DNA of 64,000 bases from Marinomonas rhodophyticola (GTDB taxonomy: Bacteria > Pseudomonadota > Gammaproteobacteria > Pseudomonadales > Marinomonadaceae): assembly GCF_026113935.1 (NCBI RefSeq), contig NZ_JAPEUL010000012.1:310001-374000 (forward strand), given 5' to 3'. Shown here piece after piece: positions 38,168-48,195 of this stretch (positions are counted from its first letter, which is position 1; each line of letters begins with the position of its first letter). The notes below the pieces were generated by a model. It saw nothing but the letters and a program-made list of their open reading frames with translations. It searched no databases and was not told the origin of the DNA. The translations under genes were made by a program, and so were the position numbers.

Positions 38168-39148
38168 ATGAAAACGAGAGTGTTAGGAAAAACAGGCTTT
38201 GAAGTATCAGAAATTGGCTTAGGTTGTTGGCAACTGGGTAACGACTTCGGCCCTTTAGAAGACAAAGACGCTGAGCAGATATTGCAAACGGCGATGGCTG
38301 AGGGAATTCGTTTTTTTGACACTGCGGATGTATATGGTGGCGGAATCAGTGAGCAGCGAATTGGAGAATGGCGTAAAGCCTTAGCTAAGCCGCCCATTAT
38401 TGCCACAAAAGTGGGACGAAATGCCGCGTTATACCCAAACGGTTACAGCAAGGCAGCAGTGAAAAAAAGTCTGCAAGAGTCTGCGAAACGGTTGGGAGTT
38501 GATAGTATCGATTTGGCGCAATTACATTGTGTACCAAGAGAGGTACTGTTTGATGGTGATATCCTTGCTTGGATGGAAGATCTTAAGCAAGAGGGCATTA
38601 TTAAGCATTTTGGTGCCAGCGTAGAAATGTTAGACGAAGCAAGGTTTTGCTGTGAACATCCTGAAATGGCCAGCTTACAAATTTTGTTCAATGTATTTCG
38701 TCAAGATGCCGTTGAGTCGCTTTTGCCATTAGCCGAAAAGAATAATGTTGGCATCATAGTACGTTTGCCTTTAGCAAGCGGATTGTTGTCAGGCAAAATG
38801 TCCAGCCATCATCAATTTGATGAGCATGATCATCGCTCTTATAACAAAGATGGCGCAGCGTTTCATGTGGGCGAAACTTTTAACGGCATTCCGTTTGAAA
38901 AAGGTGTGGCGTTAGTGGAATCATTAAAGACGAAATTACCTGAAGGGCAGAATATTCTTGATGTCTCACTGCGCTGGATTTTAGATCAACCTCAGGTGTC
39001 TAGTATTATTGCCGGAGCCAGTCGTTCCTCACAAGTTGTTCGTAATGCGGCGGCGTCTTCACTGCCTCCATTGAGCAAAGAGCTGCATGTGTTGCTGGCC
39101 GATTTTTATCGTGATGAGGTGAGATCGGAAATTCGCGGCGGCATTTAA
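38168..39148 (+). CDS. Aldo/keto reductase
   Basis: An NADPH-dependent oxidoreductase with a TIM-barrel fold, 326 residues. The catalytic tetrad is visible: Asp and Tyr in FFDTADVYGGG, Lys in IIATKVGRN, His in LAQLHCVP. The family start KTRVLGKTGFEVSEIGLGCWQLG and the C-terminal ISSIIAGASRSSQV type cofactor loop (here SSIIAGASRSSQV) are intact. It has the strongest ribosome site in the window, GAGGAGG. It is divergent from the LysR gene. The substrate is unknown; stress-related aldehydes are a guess. Confidence 0.9.
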   Translation: MKTRVLGKTGFEVSEIGLGCWQLGNDFGPLEDKDAEQILQTAMAEGIRFFDTADVYGGGISEQRIGEWRKALAKPPIIATKVGRNAALYPNGYSKAAVKKSLQESAKRLGVDSIDLAQLHCVPREVLFDGDILAWMEDLKQEGIIKHFGASVEMLDEARFCCEHPEMASLQILFNVFRQDAVESLLPLAEKNNVGIIVRLPLASGLLSGKMSSHHQFDEHDHRSYNKDGAAFHVGETFNGIPFEKGVALVESLKTKLPEGQNILDVSLRWILDQPQVSSIIAGASRSSQVVRNAAASSLPPLSKELHVLLADFYRDEVRSEIRGGI

Positions 39149-39173
39149 CGTATTAAGAATTCAGACAAGAAAA

Positions 39174-39203
39174 AGTGGGACGCGAGCATAATGGCGTCCC
39201 ACT
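39174..39203. terminator. Bidirectional terminator between aldo/keto reductase and bcp
   Basis: A 10-bp perfect GC-rich stem (39174-39183 with 39194-39203), with T5 on the minus strand side. Confidence 0.85.
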
Positions 39204-39212
39204 CTGAATGCT

Positions 39213-39662
39213 TTATTTTAGTATTTGTTCTGCATGAGCCTTTGTTTTTACCTTACTAATGACATCACTAATGACGCCATTTTCATCAATGATAAATGTG
39301 GTTCTAACGGTTCCCATTGATTCTCTTCCCATGAATTTTTTCAATTGCCAAGTCCCATATAGCTCGTGTACCTCTTTTTCGGTATCGGCAATCAGTGGAA
39401 ACGGCAAATTGTATTTGGCAATAAAGTTTTGGTGTTTCTTCTCTGTGTCGGTACTTACCCCAAGAACGACATAGCCTTGATCTAACAATGCTTGATAATT
39501 GTCACGCAAATCACAGGCCTGAGCGGTACAGCCAGGTGTTGCGTCTCTTGGGTAAAAGTACAGCACCACTTTTTTGCCTTTAAATTGGCTCAAAGTGATG
39601 GTTTCGCCATTTTGATCTTTGGCGCTAAAATCAGGCGCAATTTGTCCAATTTCGATTGTCAT
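39213..39662 (-). CDS. bcp: Thioredoxin-dependent peroxiredoxin Bcp
   Basis: A 149-residue cytoplasmic peroxidase that reduces hydrogen peroxide and organic peroxides. The peroxidatic C45 and resolving C50 sit in the PGCTAQAC motif, typical of the two-cysteine Bcp/PrxQ type. The start IGQIAPDFSAKDQNGE and LYFYPRDATPG are canonical. It is next to dapA (divergent), as in many gammaproteobacteria. Confidence 0.96.
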   Translation of the reverse strand: MTIEIGQIAPDFSAKDQNGETITLSQFKGKKVVLYFYPRDATPGCTAQACDLRDNYQALLDQGYVVLGVSTDTEKKHQNFIAKYNLPFPLIADTEKEVHELYGTWQLKKFMGRESMGTVRTTFIIDENGVISDVISKVKTKAHAEQILK

Positions 39663-39799
39663 AATGCTACTCTCTGTGATTAACGAAATGTGTTAAATAA
39701 GAATAGCTTACCAAGAGCGAAGCAAAAAATCCCCCCGAATGCGTTTTCTTGCGAATTTACTCCGGCTTTACGTCCCTGAATTATTGTTAAAGCTGAGTC

Positions 39800-39827
39800 T
39801 GGACGTTACTATAGGCGCGCTTATAAT
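39800..39827 (+). promoter_or_regulatory. Probable promoter of dapA-bamC
   Basis: TGGACG (39800-39805), 16 bp, perfect TATAAT (39822-39827), 18 bp before the dapA start with its ribosome site CGGAGA in between. The -35 matches 4 of 6. Confidence 0.5.
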
Positions 39828-39844
39828 TTTATCGGAGACTCGAA

Positions 39845-40726
39845 ATGATCACAGGTAGTTTAGTTGCGCTTATCACTCCTATGTCACCAGATGGCGCTGT
39901 AGATACCAAAAAATTAGATGATCTTATAGAGTTTCATATTAATGAGGGTACTCACGGTATTGTAGCGGTAGGGACAACGGGTGAGTCTTCGACTCTAACA
40001 CCAGAAGAACATGCCAATGTGATTCGTCAGGTTGTTAAGACTGTTAATGGTCGAGTTCCTGTTATTGCTGGTACAGGTGCTAATGCTACACATGAAGCAA
40101 TTGACCTTACACGTCGTGCCAAAGAGGCGGGGGCTGATGCCTGTTTGCTTGTTACACCGTATTACAACAAACCGACTCAGGAAGGTCTGTATCAGCATTT
40201 CAAGGCCATTGCTGAGGCAGTTAATATTCCACAAATTCTATATAATGTACCAGGTCGTACCGCCTGTGATATGCAAAATGAGACAGTTGTTCGCCTTGCT
40301 TCTGTTAATAATATTGTGGGTATCAAGGATGCTACAGGTAACCTTGAACGCGGCGAAGCCTTGATTAATGCTTTGCCAGAGCATTTTGCCGTGTACTCTG
40401 GTGATGATGCTACCGCGGTTTCGCTAATGCTTTTGGGTGGAAAAGGCAATATTTCCGTAACCGCCAACGTTGCTCCAAGAGCCGTTGCTAAAGCCGCTGA
40501 ACTCGCTTTAGCGGGAAAAGCTGATCAGGCGCATTCGGTGGACACAACGATTGCATCGCTTCATAAAAATTTGTTTTTAGAATCTAATCCTATCCCCGTT
40601 AAGTGGGCTTGCAGCCAATTAGGTCTCTGCGAAGAAGGAATTCGATTACCTCTTACCCCACTTTCAGAGCAACATCATGCCGCTGTAAGACAAGCTATGA
40701 TAGAAGCTGGAGTTTTATTAGTATGA
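39845..40726 (+). CDS. dapA: 4-hydroxy-tetrahydrodipicolinate synthase
   Basis: DapA condenses pyruvate with aspartate semialdehyde, the first step toward diaminopimelate and lysine. The 293-residue TIM-barrel protein has T44-T45 in VGTTGES, Y133 in ILYNVPGRT, and the Schiff-base K161 in VGIKDATGN. These positions are identical to E. coli. The stop overlaps the bamC start (ATGA), the same dapA-bamC-purC order as in E. coli and Pseudomonas. Confidence 0.98.
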   Translation: MITGSLVALITPMSPDGAVDTKKLDDLIEFHINEGTHGIVAVGTTGESSTLTPEEHANVIRQVVKTVNGRVPVIAGTGANATHEAIDLTRRAKEAGADACLLVTPYYNKPTQEGLYQHFKAIAEAVNIPQILYNVPGRTACDMQNETVVRLASVNNIVGIKDATGNLERGEALINALPEHFAVYSGDDATAVSLMLLGGKGNISVTANVAPRAVAKAAELALAGKADQAHSVDTTIASLHKNLFLESNPIPVKWACSQLGLCEEGIRLPLTPLSEQHHAAVRQAMIEAGVLLV

Positions 40727-41796
40727 ATAAATTCACGTTACAGCTAATGAGCGCAAGTTCATTAGCTATTTTATTGTCTGGTTGCAGTCTTTTTTTGACC
40801 GATCATTCTGACGATTATCAAGATGGAACCCCCACCGCCACAACCTTGGTTGTGCCTGAAGGGTCTATACCGTCAAAAGATGTATTAGTGATTCCGAATG
40901 AAGATAAAATTGCCAGTTTGGAGCCCTCTAAGCCGTTTACGACGCCGCGAGCCTCCTTTTGTTTTCTACCCAATGGTTGATGTTGGCGTAATGGAGCAAG
41001 ATGATGCATTTGAATTGTCTGTGCCAGCAAATATGGAGCAATCTAAGCGAATTGTAGCGGATTTTTTGACTGCTCTGAATGGTGCGGGCGACCCGATCGC
41101 ATCACAAACACAAGATCACATTATTTCTATTCCTTTTGACTTCCATCCGCAGGGATGGTGGGCATCATTGTGGAGCAAGATTACTCGTTTACACCCTGCG
41201 CAAACGGCTTTCTCATTTCGCTTTAGCGAATCTGGCGAGAAAACTTTGGTGAGTGTCCAGTTCCGCAACGTGCAACAGGATGTTGAGCCAAGTGACTGGA
41301 TGAGTCCTGTTCAGAATAATGATGCTTATTCCGTTGCTGTACGCTTGTGGGGCACAATTGGTCGTCAGTTAAACCAATCATCTGCGTATCTTTCAAACCG
41401 TAATGATGCCTCTCCTTTTCCTGTTTGGGTCGATCATCAAGGCGTGTATGCCATTTATTTAGGCAATAAAGTTTCTCAAGCGGACATTGAAGCTAAGTTA
41501 AATGCCGCGGATATTTATCTGATTCCGGGGCTGAAAATATGCTTGCTCCTGTGCGACCAGAAGACGTGGCCCGAGTGGGTGATGTCATTGATTTCAGCGT
41601 TCCTCTAAGCAATGGAAAAAAGCTGGAATCCATTAAGACAATTCGTCGAGATTTAGACGACGTAAGCTGGGAAGAGCGCGAGTACGCTTATAAAATCACA
41701 CATCAAAAAGCAGGTGACTTTTTGGTAATTGATGTGTCCTCGATGGCGTTTCCAGAGGTTGTATCGTTTCATTTGGCACAACGTTTTGTAAATTAA
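40723..41796 (+). CDS. bamC: Outer membrane assembly lipoprotein BamC (two frameshifts in this sequence)
   Basis: BamC is a lipoprotein of the beta-barrel assembly complex. The signal peptide ends in the lipobox LSGC (residues 18-21). A flexible stretch with the TPRAPFVFYP-type conserved region follows, then two helix-grip domains. The frame shifts at about 40952-40956 (one C too many) and at 41527-41530 (GGGG, one G too few; [10 protein letters not shown] restored). About 357 residues are restored, near E. coli BamC (344). The start overlaps the dapA stop, and purC follows. Confidence 0.9.
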
Positions 41797-41833
41797 AGAT
41801 TAACCCCTCAAAAAGAAAACCGGAGACTCTCCA

Positions 41834-42550
41834 ATGGAAAAACGACAAGAGCTGTATGCAGGTAAGGCAAAATCTGTATTTCGTACAGATGATCCTGACA
41901 AGATGGTTCTAGTGTTTCGTGATGATACCTCTGCCTTTGATGGTAAGAGAATAGAACAGCTTGATCGTAAAGGCATGGTGAACAATAAGTTCAATGCATT
42001 CATCATGACAAAATTACAAGAAGCCGGTATTCCAACTCATTTTGAAAAACTGTTAAGTGATAACGAGTCGCTGGTTAAGTGTCTCGATATGATTCCAGTC
42101 GAATGCGTGGTTCGAAATGTCGCAGCTGGCAGCCTATGTCGTCGATTAGGTGTTGAAGAAGGTATTACGCTTACACCGCCAACATTTGAGTTGTTCTTAA
42201 AGAATGATGCGTTAGGTGATCCAATGATCAATGAGTCGCATGTTGAATCATTTGGTTGGGCGAAAGCCGCGGACTTAGCCAAAGCGAAAGAGCTTACATT
42301 CAAGGTGAATGATGTATTAAAAGCGATTTTTGCGGAAGGCGGCATGATTCTAGTTGATTACAAATTAGAATTTGGACTATATAAAGGCGAGGTTGTGTTA
42401 GGGGATGAGTTTTCTCCTGACGGCTGCCGTTTGTGGGATGCCAAAACCAAAGAAAAATTAGATAAAGATCGTTTCCGTCAAGGCTTGGGTGGCGTAATCG
42501 AAGCTTACGAAGATGTAGGTCGTCGTATAGGTATCGATTTCGACGCATAA
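41834..42550 (+). CDS. purC: SAICAR synthetase PurC
   Basis: PurC joins aspartate to CAIR in purine synthesis. The 238-residue protein, close to E. coli (237), starts [20 protein letters not shown] and has [34 protein letters not shown] and [14 protein letters not shown]. The ribosome site CCGGAGA lies 7 bp upstream. It follows bamC by 37 bp, and a terminator follows at 42571-42599. Confidence 0.97.
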   Translation: MEKRQELYAGKAKSVFRTDDPDKMVLVFRDDTSAFDGKRIEQLDRKGMVNNKFNAFIMTKLQEAGIPTHFEKLLSDNESLVKCLDMIPVECVVRNVAAGSLCRRLGVEEGITLTPPTFELFLKNDALGDPMINESHVESFGWAKAADLAKAKELTFKVNDVLKAIFAEGGMILVDYKLEFGLYKGEVVLGDEFSPDGCRLWDAKTKEKLDKDRFRQGLGGVIEAYEDVGRRIGIDFDA

Positions 42551-42570
42551 GCGTATTGGTAACTTAGTTC

Positions 42571-42599
42571 AAAATGGAGGAGGCATGCTCCTCCATTTT
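42571..42599 (+). terminator. Terminator after purC
   Basis: A 12-bp perfect stem (42571-42582 with 42588-42599), then TACC. It ends 19 bp before the chosen Lol permease start. Confidence 0.85.
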
Positions 42600-42618
42600 T
42601 ACCGCGCAAGGACATACA

Positions 42619-43864
42619 TTGATTAATTTCCTTCCTATTGCCATTGGCTTGCGTTATGCCCGGGCAAAACGTTCCAATCATTTTATCTCTTTTATTAGCT
42701 TTTCCTCGATTGCTGGTCTGGCTCTTGGTGTCATGGTTCTTATTACTGTTTTGTCAGTAATGAATGGCTTTGATCGGGAGTTGCGTCAGCGCATCTTGGG
42801 TATGGTGCCTCATGCTACATTATGGGGGACTCCTGTGCTCGATGATTGGCGAGCTACGGCCAAGCTTGTTGAAAAAATGCCCAACGTGATTGGTGTTGCG
42901 CCTCATATTCAAGCTCAGGTAATGTTTCAATCTGGCGACAGTGTTCATGGTGCCATTCTTAATGGGATTAATCCCAATATGGAAAAAAAGGTCTCGATTA
43001 TTGATAGCAATATGGCATCGGGCTTCACTGAGTGCACTTGATGATACCAGTTTTGGTATCGTTTTAGGTGCTCAGCTCGCAAAGATGCTCGGTGTGGCTG
43101 TGGGGGATAAAGTCACAGCTATTTTACCTAAAGCCAATGTATCGATTGCTGGTGTGGCTCCGGTTCTAAAACGTTTTACGGTTGTTGGTACGTTTGAGGT
43201 TGGGGCTGAGTTAGACAGTAGCTTGGCTTATATCAATATCAAAGATGCTGCCAAGCTTAAGCGTTACAATGAAGATGATGCAGAAGCGTTAAGAATATCT
43301 TTTGATGATTTGTTTGTGGCACCTGTTCGTATATGGGACATTGCCCGTGACGTACCAGGACAAAATAGAGTCAGTGATTGGACTCGCACGCACGGAAATT
43401 TGTTTCAAGCCATCCAGATGGAAAAGACCATGATAGGCTTGCTGCTTCTTCTTATTGTTGCTGTCGCTGCTTTTAACATTGTGTCTACGCTGGTTATGGT
43501 TGTCACAGATAAGCGTAATGATATTGCGATTTTAAGAACGATGGGATTAACATCTGCTCAAGTGATGTGGGTGTTTATTGTTCAGGGTATGTTTATCGGG
43601 ATGTTAGGTACTGTGATTGGTGTGATATCTGGAGTGGCTCTAGCGTTGAACGTCAGTGATCTGATTGCAGCAGTGCAGACATTATTTAACGTTCAGTTTT
43701 TGAATTCTGATGTGTATTTCATTAACTACTTACCCTCGCAACTAGAATGGTCTGATGTCAGACTTATTGTAGTGTCCGCTTTTATCATGACGGTTGCGGC
43801 GACAATCTATCCCGCTTGGCGAGCTTCCAAAGTGGAACCGGCAGAGGCATTGCGCTATGAGTAA
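42619..43864 (+). CDS. Lipoprotein-releasing ABC permease LolC/E type (one frameshift in this sequence)
   Basis: The membrane subunit that extracts lipoproteins for LolA. I start at TTG 42619, 7 bp after AAGGA, giving MINFLPIAIGLRYARAKRSNHFISFIS, the family N-terminus. An upstream ATG at 42574 would begin inside the terminator. One span lies near residue 35 and three at the C-terminus, separated by a periplasmic domain, with the motif LRTMGLTSAQVMWVFIVQG. One extra T near 43023-43025 breaks the frame (SGSLSALDD restored). About 414 residues. It is the only Lol permease here, so it may be a LolF. Confidence 0.9.
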
Positions 43865-44543
43865 TAATATTGTTCTAGAGTGTCACGCGCTTTCCAAGCA
43901 GTACCAAGATGGTAAGCAGGTTGTAGATGTGTTTCGTTCCATCGATTTGTCCTTGAATAAGGGGGAGGCCTGCGCCATTGTTGGAGCATCGGGGTCAGGG
44001 AAAACAACTTTATTGAATTTGTTGGCGGGTTTAGACCTAGCAACGACAGGAGAGGTCAAGCTTGCGCAAGTTTCTTGGTCTAGCATAAGTGACTCGAAGC
44101 GCGCCAAAATGCGCAATCGTGAAATGGGTTTTGTTTATCAATTTCACCATTTGTTGGCGGAATTTAGTGCTTTAGAAAACGTGCTAATGCCAATGTGGAT
44201 AGCGGGCATGAATAAGCAGGAAGCAAAAGTGCGTGGTGAAGAATTACTTGCTCAAGTGGGTCTGAAGGATCGCTTAAATCATAGACCTTCACAGCTGTCT
44301 GGTGGAGAAAGGCAGAGGGTGGCTATTGCGCGAGCGCTGGCTAATAGGCCCGCTTGTGTGTTGATGGATGAGCCAACAGGGAACTTGGATGAAACCACTT
44401 CCTTGGAGATTCAGAATTTGATTAACGAGTTGAAAGTGACTTATAACATGGCATTTTTACTCGTTACTCACGATGAAAAAATGCTCAGCTGGATGGATTC
44501 TGCTTATCGCTTATCTAAGGGAACGTTACAGAGATTAAAGTGA
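43857..44543 (+). CDS. lolD: Lipoprotein-releasing ABC ATPase LolD
   Basis: The ATPase of the Lol exporter, 228 residues. I use ATG 43857, which overlaps the permease stop (8 bp). Walker A is GASGSGKTTLL, the Q loop is FVYQFHHLLAEFSALEN (FQFHxLLxEFxAxEN is the LolD hallmark), the signature is LSGGERQRVAIARAL, and Walker B is VLMDEPTGNLD. The end is marked by the hairpin 44581-44611. No second permease gene follows. Confidence 0.96.
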   Translation: MSNNIVLECHALSKQYQDGKQVVDVFRSIDLSLNKGEACAIVGASGSGKTTLLNLLAGLDLATTGEVKLAQVSWSSISDSKRAKMRNREMGFVYQFHHLLAEFSALENVLMPMWIAGMNKQEAKVRGEELLAQVGLKDRLNHRPSQLSGGERQRVAIARALANRPACVLMDEPTGNLDETTSLEIQNLINELKVTYNMAFLLVTHDEKMLSWMDSAYRLSKGTLQRLK

Positions 44544-44580
44544 TCGATTGTTCCGTGTTCTAAGAACCTTTCTCAATCTT

Positions 44581-44611
44581 AAAAGCCAAGCTTATGAATG
44601 GCTTGGCTTTT
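44581..44611. terminator. Terminator between lolD and the DUF2062 gene
   Basis: An 11-bp perfect stem (44581-44591 with 44601-44611) with T4 on the + side and A4 at the 5' end, so it works for both convergent genes. Confidence 0.9.
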
Positions 44612-44615
44612 AAGC

Positions 44616-45137
44616 CTATTTTTGAGATTGGTTACGTTGTGAGCGCTCTTTCCAGCGCTTTACAACGTGTAGTCGCCATAATATGGTGATTAAAGCGTAG
44701 CTAATGGCACCTACAATCACGCCGGACACGATTGAACCAACATAGAGTGGTAGCCAAATGTGTTCCATTTTGTCCCAAATCCATTCAACAGAAAGTTGAA
44801 AGTCTTTCTTGTCATGAGCGCCAAGGATAAAGGTCCCAAGTTTATAGTTGAAATAAAAGACAAATGGCATAGTCAGTGGATTGGTGATCCAAACCAGTGC
44901 AATCGATAGCGGTATATTGGCACGCAAGGGAATAGCGAGCAAAGCGGAAGCCAACATCTGAAAAGGCATGGGTAAAAATGCCCAGAATAGGCCATTAAAA
45001 AAAGCGCGAGCAACGGACTTACGGTTTAGGTGCCATAAATTCGCTTCATAAATTTGAGCGCCTAATAAGCCAAGGGCTTTACTCTGCTTCAGCTTTTCTG
45101 GATTTGGTATGAATTTTTTAAGATAGTTTTTTGGCAT
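44616..45137 (-). CDS. DUF2062 membrane protein
   Basis: A 173-residue protein with two or three hydrophobic segments (FFNGLFWAFLPMPFQMLASALLA-like region, IALVWITNPLTMPFVFYFNYKLG, and VGSIVSGVIVGAISYALITI). It carries the DUF2062 marks FxFxPxPxQ and NPxTxPxxxY. The function is unknown; it is often next to comEC and lolD in gammaproteobacteria, as here. The basic N- and C-termini suggest both ends are cytoplasmic. It is divergent from comEC with only 45 bp between the starts. Confidence 0.85.
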   Translation of the reverse strand: MPKNYLKKFIPNPEKLKQSKALGLLGAQIYEANLWHLNRKSVARAFFNGLFWAFLPMPFQMLASALLAIPLRANIPLSIALVWITNPLTMPFVFYFNYKLGTFILGAHDKKDFQLSVEWIWDKMEHIWLPLYVGSIVSGVIVGAISYALITILWRLHVVKRWKERSQRNQSQK

Positions 45138-45181
45138 AATTAGGTGAAAAATAATTTAGCAATTTAAGACATGGAGGTCTT

Positions 45182-47134
45182 GTGTTACTAAGTAGTTTAT
45201 CCATATTGATGGGCGCCATATTGGTGCCGAGCCATTATTTGTGGCTGTATTCTACGCATATCATTCTGGTGTGTCTCTACCTAATATGGTCAAAGCGTTT
45301 AATAGTTTTGTTTTTGACACTTCTCTCCTTTATTTCCGTTCTTTTTAATGAGTTTTCCGCGGTAACCATGCTTACGGTGAGTGCGGGAGACGAAGTATCA
45401 ATTGATTTTGAAAAGAAAAGTGTGCTTATCGAACAAGCATCATCCTTTGATGAAGCGGCGTTTTCTAGAAATCAGCGTGTTCAAATTATGTACTTTTCTG
45501 AAGACGGTTCGCGATTCGTACAAGAAGATTTTACACTTATTTTTTACGACTCTAATGGCGCATCAGTCGCAAGCCGTGACAACGCACAAAAGCCAAACGC
45601 CATATTGCATCAAGGCGTTGTTACGGGGGTTGTATTGGCCGATAAAACAGGCCCTTGGTGGCAACGAAATCTTTATATACAAAGACAGTTAGCTCAGCTA
45701 AACCTGCGGTTTGAGCATTATGATCCACAGCGCTTCCATCAAGCCGATGTTTCCTTAAGAGACCAGATATTGTTTAAGCTTGATCACCATTTGGAGCGTT
45801 TTGACTATTGGCGTTTTACTAAAGCGTTATTACTAGGAAAGGATGACCTATGGAGTCAAAGGGACACCTGGATTGTGCGTACTCTTGGGTTGGCTCATCT
45901 ATTTGTTGTGTCGGGGTTGCATACTGGTTTTATGTTTATTATTGGTCGAATGCTAAGCCGGATGGTTTGGCAGATCATGCCGCGTAATATTCTTTTATCT
46001 GGGGTGACGCGTTGGCATTGTGACGCTGTTATTGTGATTCCTTTGCTGTTTGCTTATGCCTATGTGACAAGCTGGGGAGAACCGGTTGTTAGGGCATCCA
46101 TTATGCTAAGTGTGTATTTGTGCGCACGCATGCTTGCTTTAAAAGTGTCTCCTTATAGCATCATTACGTTTGCGCTGTGGTTGGTATTGTTGTTTGATCC
46201 AAGGGCTGTTTTGAGCTCTGGTTTATGGCTGTCGTTTAGCATGGTGTATTTGTTAATAGGGTTCTGCCAGACGTCGACAAAATTGCTACGCCTATTGATG
46301 GTTCAGGTGATGTTAAGCACGGCATCGATGGTGCTCATCCTTGGCTGGCAAGAGGTTATTTCAAGCGTTTCAATTTTAGTCAATATTCTGCTCATTCCGC
46401 TTGCGGGCGTTGTCTGGTTTCCATGGGGGCTGCTTTCTTGTGCTGAAGTGTTGTTGCTGGGATCGAGTTATAGCTACGCGCTGTTAGACATAGGGCTTGG
46501 TTACCTTATGTTAGGCATCGAGTGGGTCGCTTTTTCGTTGCCAGTATTGTCATTTGACACATTCTCGTCGAATTTACCAAGATGGATAATGTTATCGTTG
46601 TTAATTGCATGGGTGTATCAAAGTCCATTAAAACGTGGGTTTATAGCGGCGACAAGTATTTGGGCGATTCTGTTTTTCTCTACCTTTTTTAACGGATTTG
46701 AGGCCAATGTAACAATAGTAAACAACCACCATTCGTTGGCATTGATGGATCAAGAAACACCGGTCTTAGTGGATACTTGGGCGGATTCTGATTTGAGTAA
46801 ATTAAGGTTTGATTCATACTTGAATCGTGCTCAGGATGGGTATTTTTTATCGCCAAAGCCTGCTGCAGAACTCACGCCACACGCTTTGCTGCATCATGAT
46901 GTGAAATGGGTTGTTTTGCATCAGGAAGGGCTGTCTAAAACCGAGATTATATTGGACGCTTTGGGCGTGAATTGGTTGGTGGTTCCGGCTGGGGAATCAC
47001 TGGCTTTTTATTTTCATGATGGTTCTGTTTCGTTGCGGCATTCTTTGTGTATTTATGACTTTTTTCTCTTAAAATCTGACACTTGCAAGCGTGTAGAAAA
47101 GTTAGAGAGTGTGTTAAATTACAAGCAAATCTAA
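45182..47134 (+). CDS. comEC: ComEC/Rec2 DNA-uptake channel with degenerate C-terminal domain
   Basis: ComEC carries transforming DNA across the inner membrane. I use GTG 45182 after ATGGAGG. The 650-residue protein has two N-terminal spans, an OB-like domain (about 60-190), then the competence domain with LGLAHLFVVSGLHTGF near residue 240 and about eight spans. The C-terminal 130 residues align with the beta-lactamase-like domain of other ComECs (VTIVNNHHSLALMDQETPVLVDTW) but have no HxHxDH or later histidine/aspartate ligands. It is about 100 residues shorter than E. coli ComEC. No frameshift is visible, so the domain is probably inactive by evolution. The stop is 14 bp before the exbB start. 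Confidence 0.88.
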   Translation: MLLSSLSILMGAILVPSHYLWLYSTHIILVCLYLIWSKRLIVLFLTLLSFISVLFNEFSAVTMLTVSAGDEVSIDFEKKSVLIEQASSFDEAAFSRNQRVQIMYFSEDGSRFVQEDFTLIFYDSNGASVASRDNAQKPNAILHQGVVTGVVLADKTGPWWQRNLYIQRQLAQLNLRFEHYDPQRFHQADVSLRDQILFKLDHHLERFDYWRFTKALLLGKDDLWSQRDTWIVRTLGLAHLFVVSGLHTGFMFIIGRMLSRMVWQIMPRNILLSGVTRWHCDAVIVIPLLFAYAYVTSWGEPVVRASIMLSVYLCARMLALKVSPYSIITFALWLVLLFDPRAVLSSGLWLSFSMVYLLIGFCQTSTKLLRLLMVQVMLSTASMVLILGWQEVISSVSILVNILLIPLAGVVWFPWGLLSCAEVLLLGSSYSYALLDIGLGYLMLGIEWVAFSLPVLSFDTFSSNLPRWIMLSLLIAWVYQSPLKRGFIAATSIWAILFFSTFFNGFEANVTIVNNHHSLALMDQETPVLVDTWADSDLSKLRFDSYLNRAQDGYFLSPKPAAELTPHALLHHDVKWVVLHQEGLSKTEIILDALGVNWLVVPAGESLAFYFHDGSVSLRHSLCIYDFFLLKSDTCKRVEKLESVLNYKQI

Positions 47135-47148
47135 AATTGGAGAGCGAA

Positions 47149-47775
47149 GTGTTAGCTTTTATTCAAACTGGTGGTGTTTTTATGTGGCCTTTGTTGGCCT
47201 GTTCCATTCTTGCACTGGCTATTATTCTTGAGCGATTTTGGACGCTGCGTAGGTCAGGAGTAGCCCCCAAAGGGTTGTTGTCGGATGTTATGGCGCGATT
47301 GCGTGATGACAGAATGACCATTGAGTACATTCGTTCTATGCAAGCGAAAACAGGTCTTGCGTCTATTTTCGCCGCGGGACTTTTAAACTCTAAACATGGT
47401 CGAGATGCGATGAAAGAAAGTGTTCAAGAGGCCGCCAGTCATGTAATCCATGAGTTAGAACGCTTTATGAATACTCTGGGTACCATTGCTGCCATTTCTC
47501 CATTGTTAGGTTTGCTAGGGACAGTGGTTGGTATGATTAAGGTCTTTTCTGTCTTGATGGAAAGTGGGGCTGGAAATACGGCGTTACTCGCAGGCGGTAT
47601 CTCTGAAGCATTGCTTACCACCGCGGCGGGTTTAGGTGTGGCCATTCCAGCGTTAATTTTCCATCGGTTTTTCAGTCGTCGAATTGATGAACTTGTTGTA
47701 ACAATGGAGCAGCAGTCCACAAAATTGGTCGATGCTTTGCATGGCGATCGAGATAAAGCAGGAGTCGCCCAGTGA
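47149..47775 (+). CDS. exbB: ExbB/MotA/TolQ proton channel protein
   Basis: The larger subunit of a proton-driven motor. I use GTG 47149 with TTGGAGAG upstream, giving MLAFIQTGGVFMWPLLAC. The 208-residue protein has a first span at residues 9-30 and two later spans (TIAAISPLLGLLGTVVGMI and LLTTAAGLGVAIPALIFH) with the conserved T and P residues of the channel. This comEC-exbB-exbD-lpxK order is the same as Pseudomonas exbB2-exbD2. The pair probably powers an envelope process and not siderophore uptake. It overlaps exbD by 4 bp. Confidence 0.92.
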   Translation: MLAFIQTGGVFMWPLLACSILALAIILERFWTLRRSGVAPKGLLSDVMARLRDDRMTIEYIRSMQAKTGLASIFAAGLLNSKHGRDAMKESVQEAASHVIHELERFMNTLGTIAAISPLLGLLGTVVGMIKVFSVLMESGAGNTALLAGGISEALLTTAAGLGVAIPALIFHRFFSRRIDELVVTMEQQSTKLVDALHGDRDKAGVAQ

Positions 47776-48195
47776 AGTTTCGTCGTCAGAAAATAGATGA
47801 CGTTCAAATCAATCTAACACCATTGATTGACGTCGTTTTTTTATTGCTTATTTTCTTTATGGTCAGTACGACATTCAATCAAAGTACTGAGTTGACGATT
47901 GACTTACCAACGGCCACCTCAAATGCCCCTAGTTCTGATCGTGCTAAAAATGTCGAGTTGGTCATTACTGCGGATGGTCAGTATGTTATCAATGGCCAAA
48001 CACTCATTAATGAGAAAGTGAGCACATTAATACAAGGATTAGAAGAAGTCAGTGAGGGCGACTATACTCGTCCGCTTATTATTACTGCTGACGCAAAAGC
48101 CTCTTATGACATGGTGCTTAGGGTGTATGATGCGGCAGCAAGCCTCGGTATTACAAAACTTGCTCATACTGCACAGAAAGAAGCCCATCCAGTGA
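47772..48195 (+). CDS. exbD: ExbD/TolR motor protein (stop lost through a probable one-base error)
   Basis: The single-span partner of ExbB. Residues 1-40 (MKFRRQKIDDVQINLTPLIDVVFLLLIFFMVST in part) include the essential Asp of the span (D20 region), followed by a periplasmic domain ending GITKLAHTAQKEA. In the given sequence the frame runs straight into lpxK. Removing one C from CCC at 48184-48186 gives EAIQ and a TGA at 48193-48195 that overlaps the lpxK GTG as GTGA. This fits the overlaps elsewhere in the operon. I therefore treat the fusion as an artefact. Confidence 0.8.
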
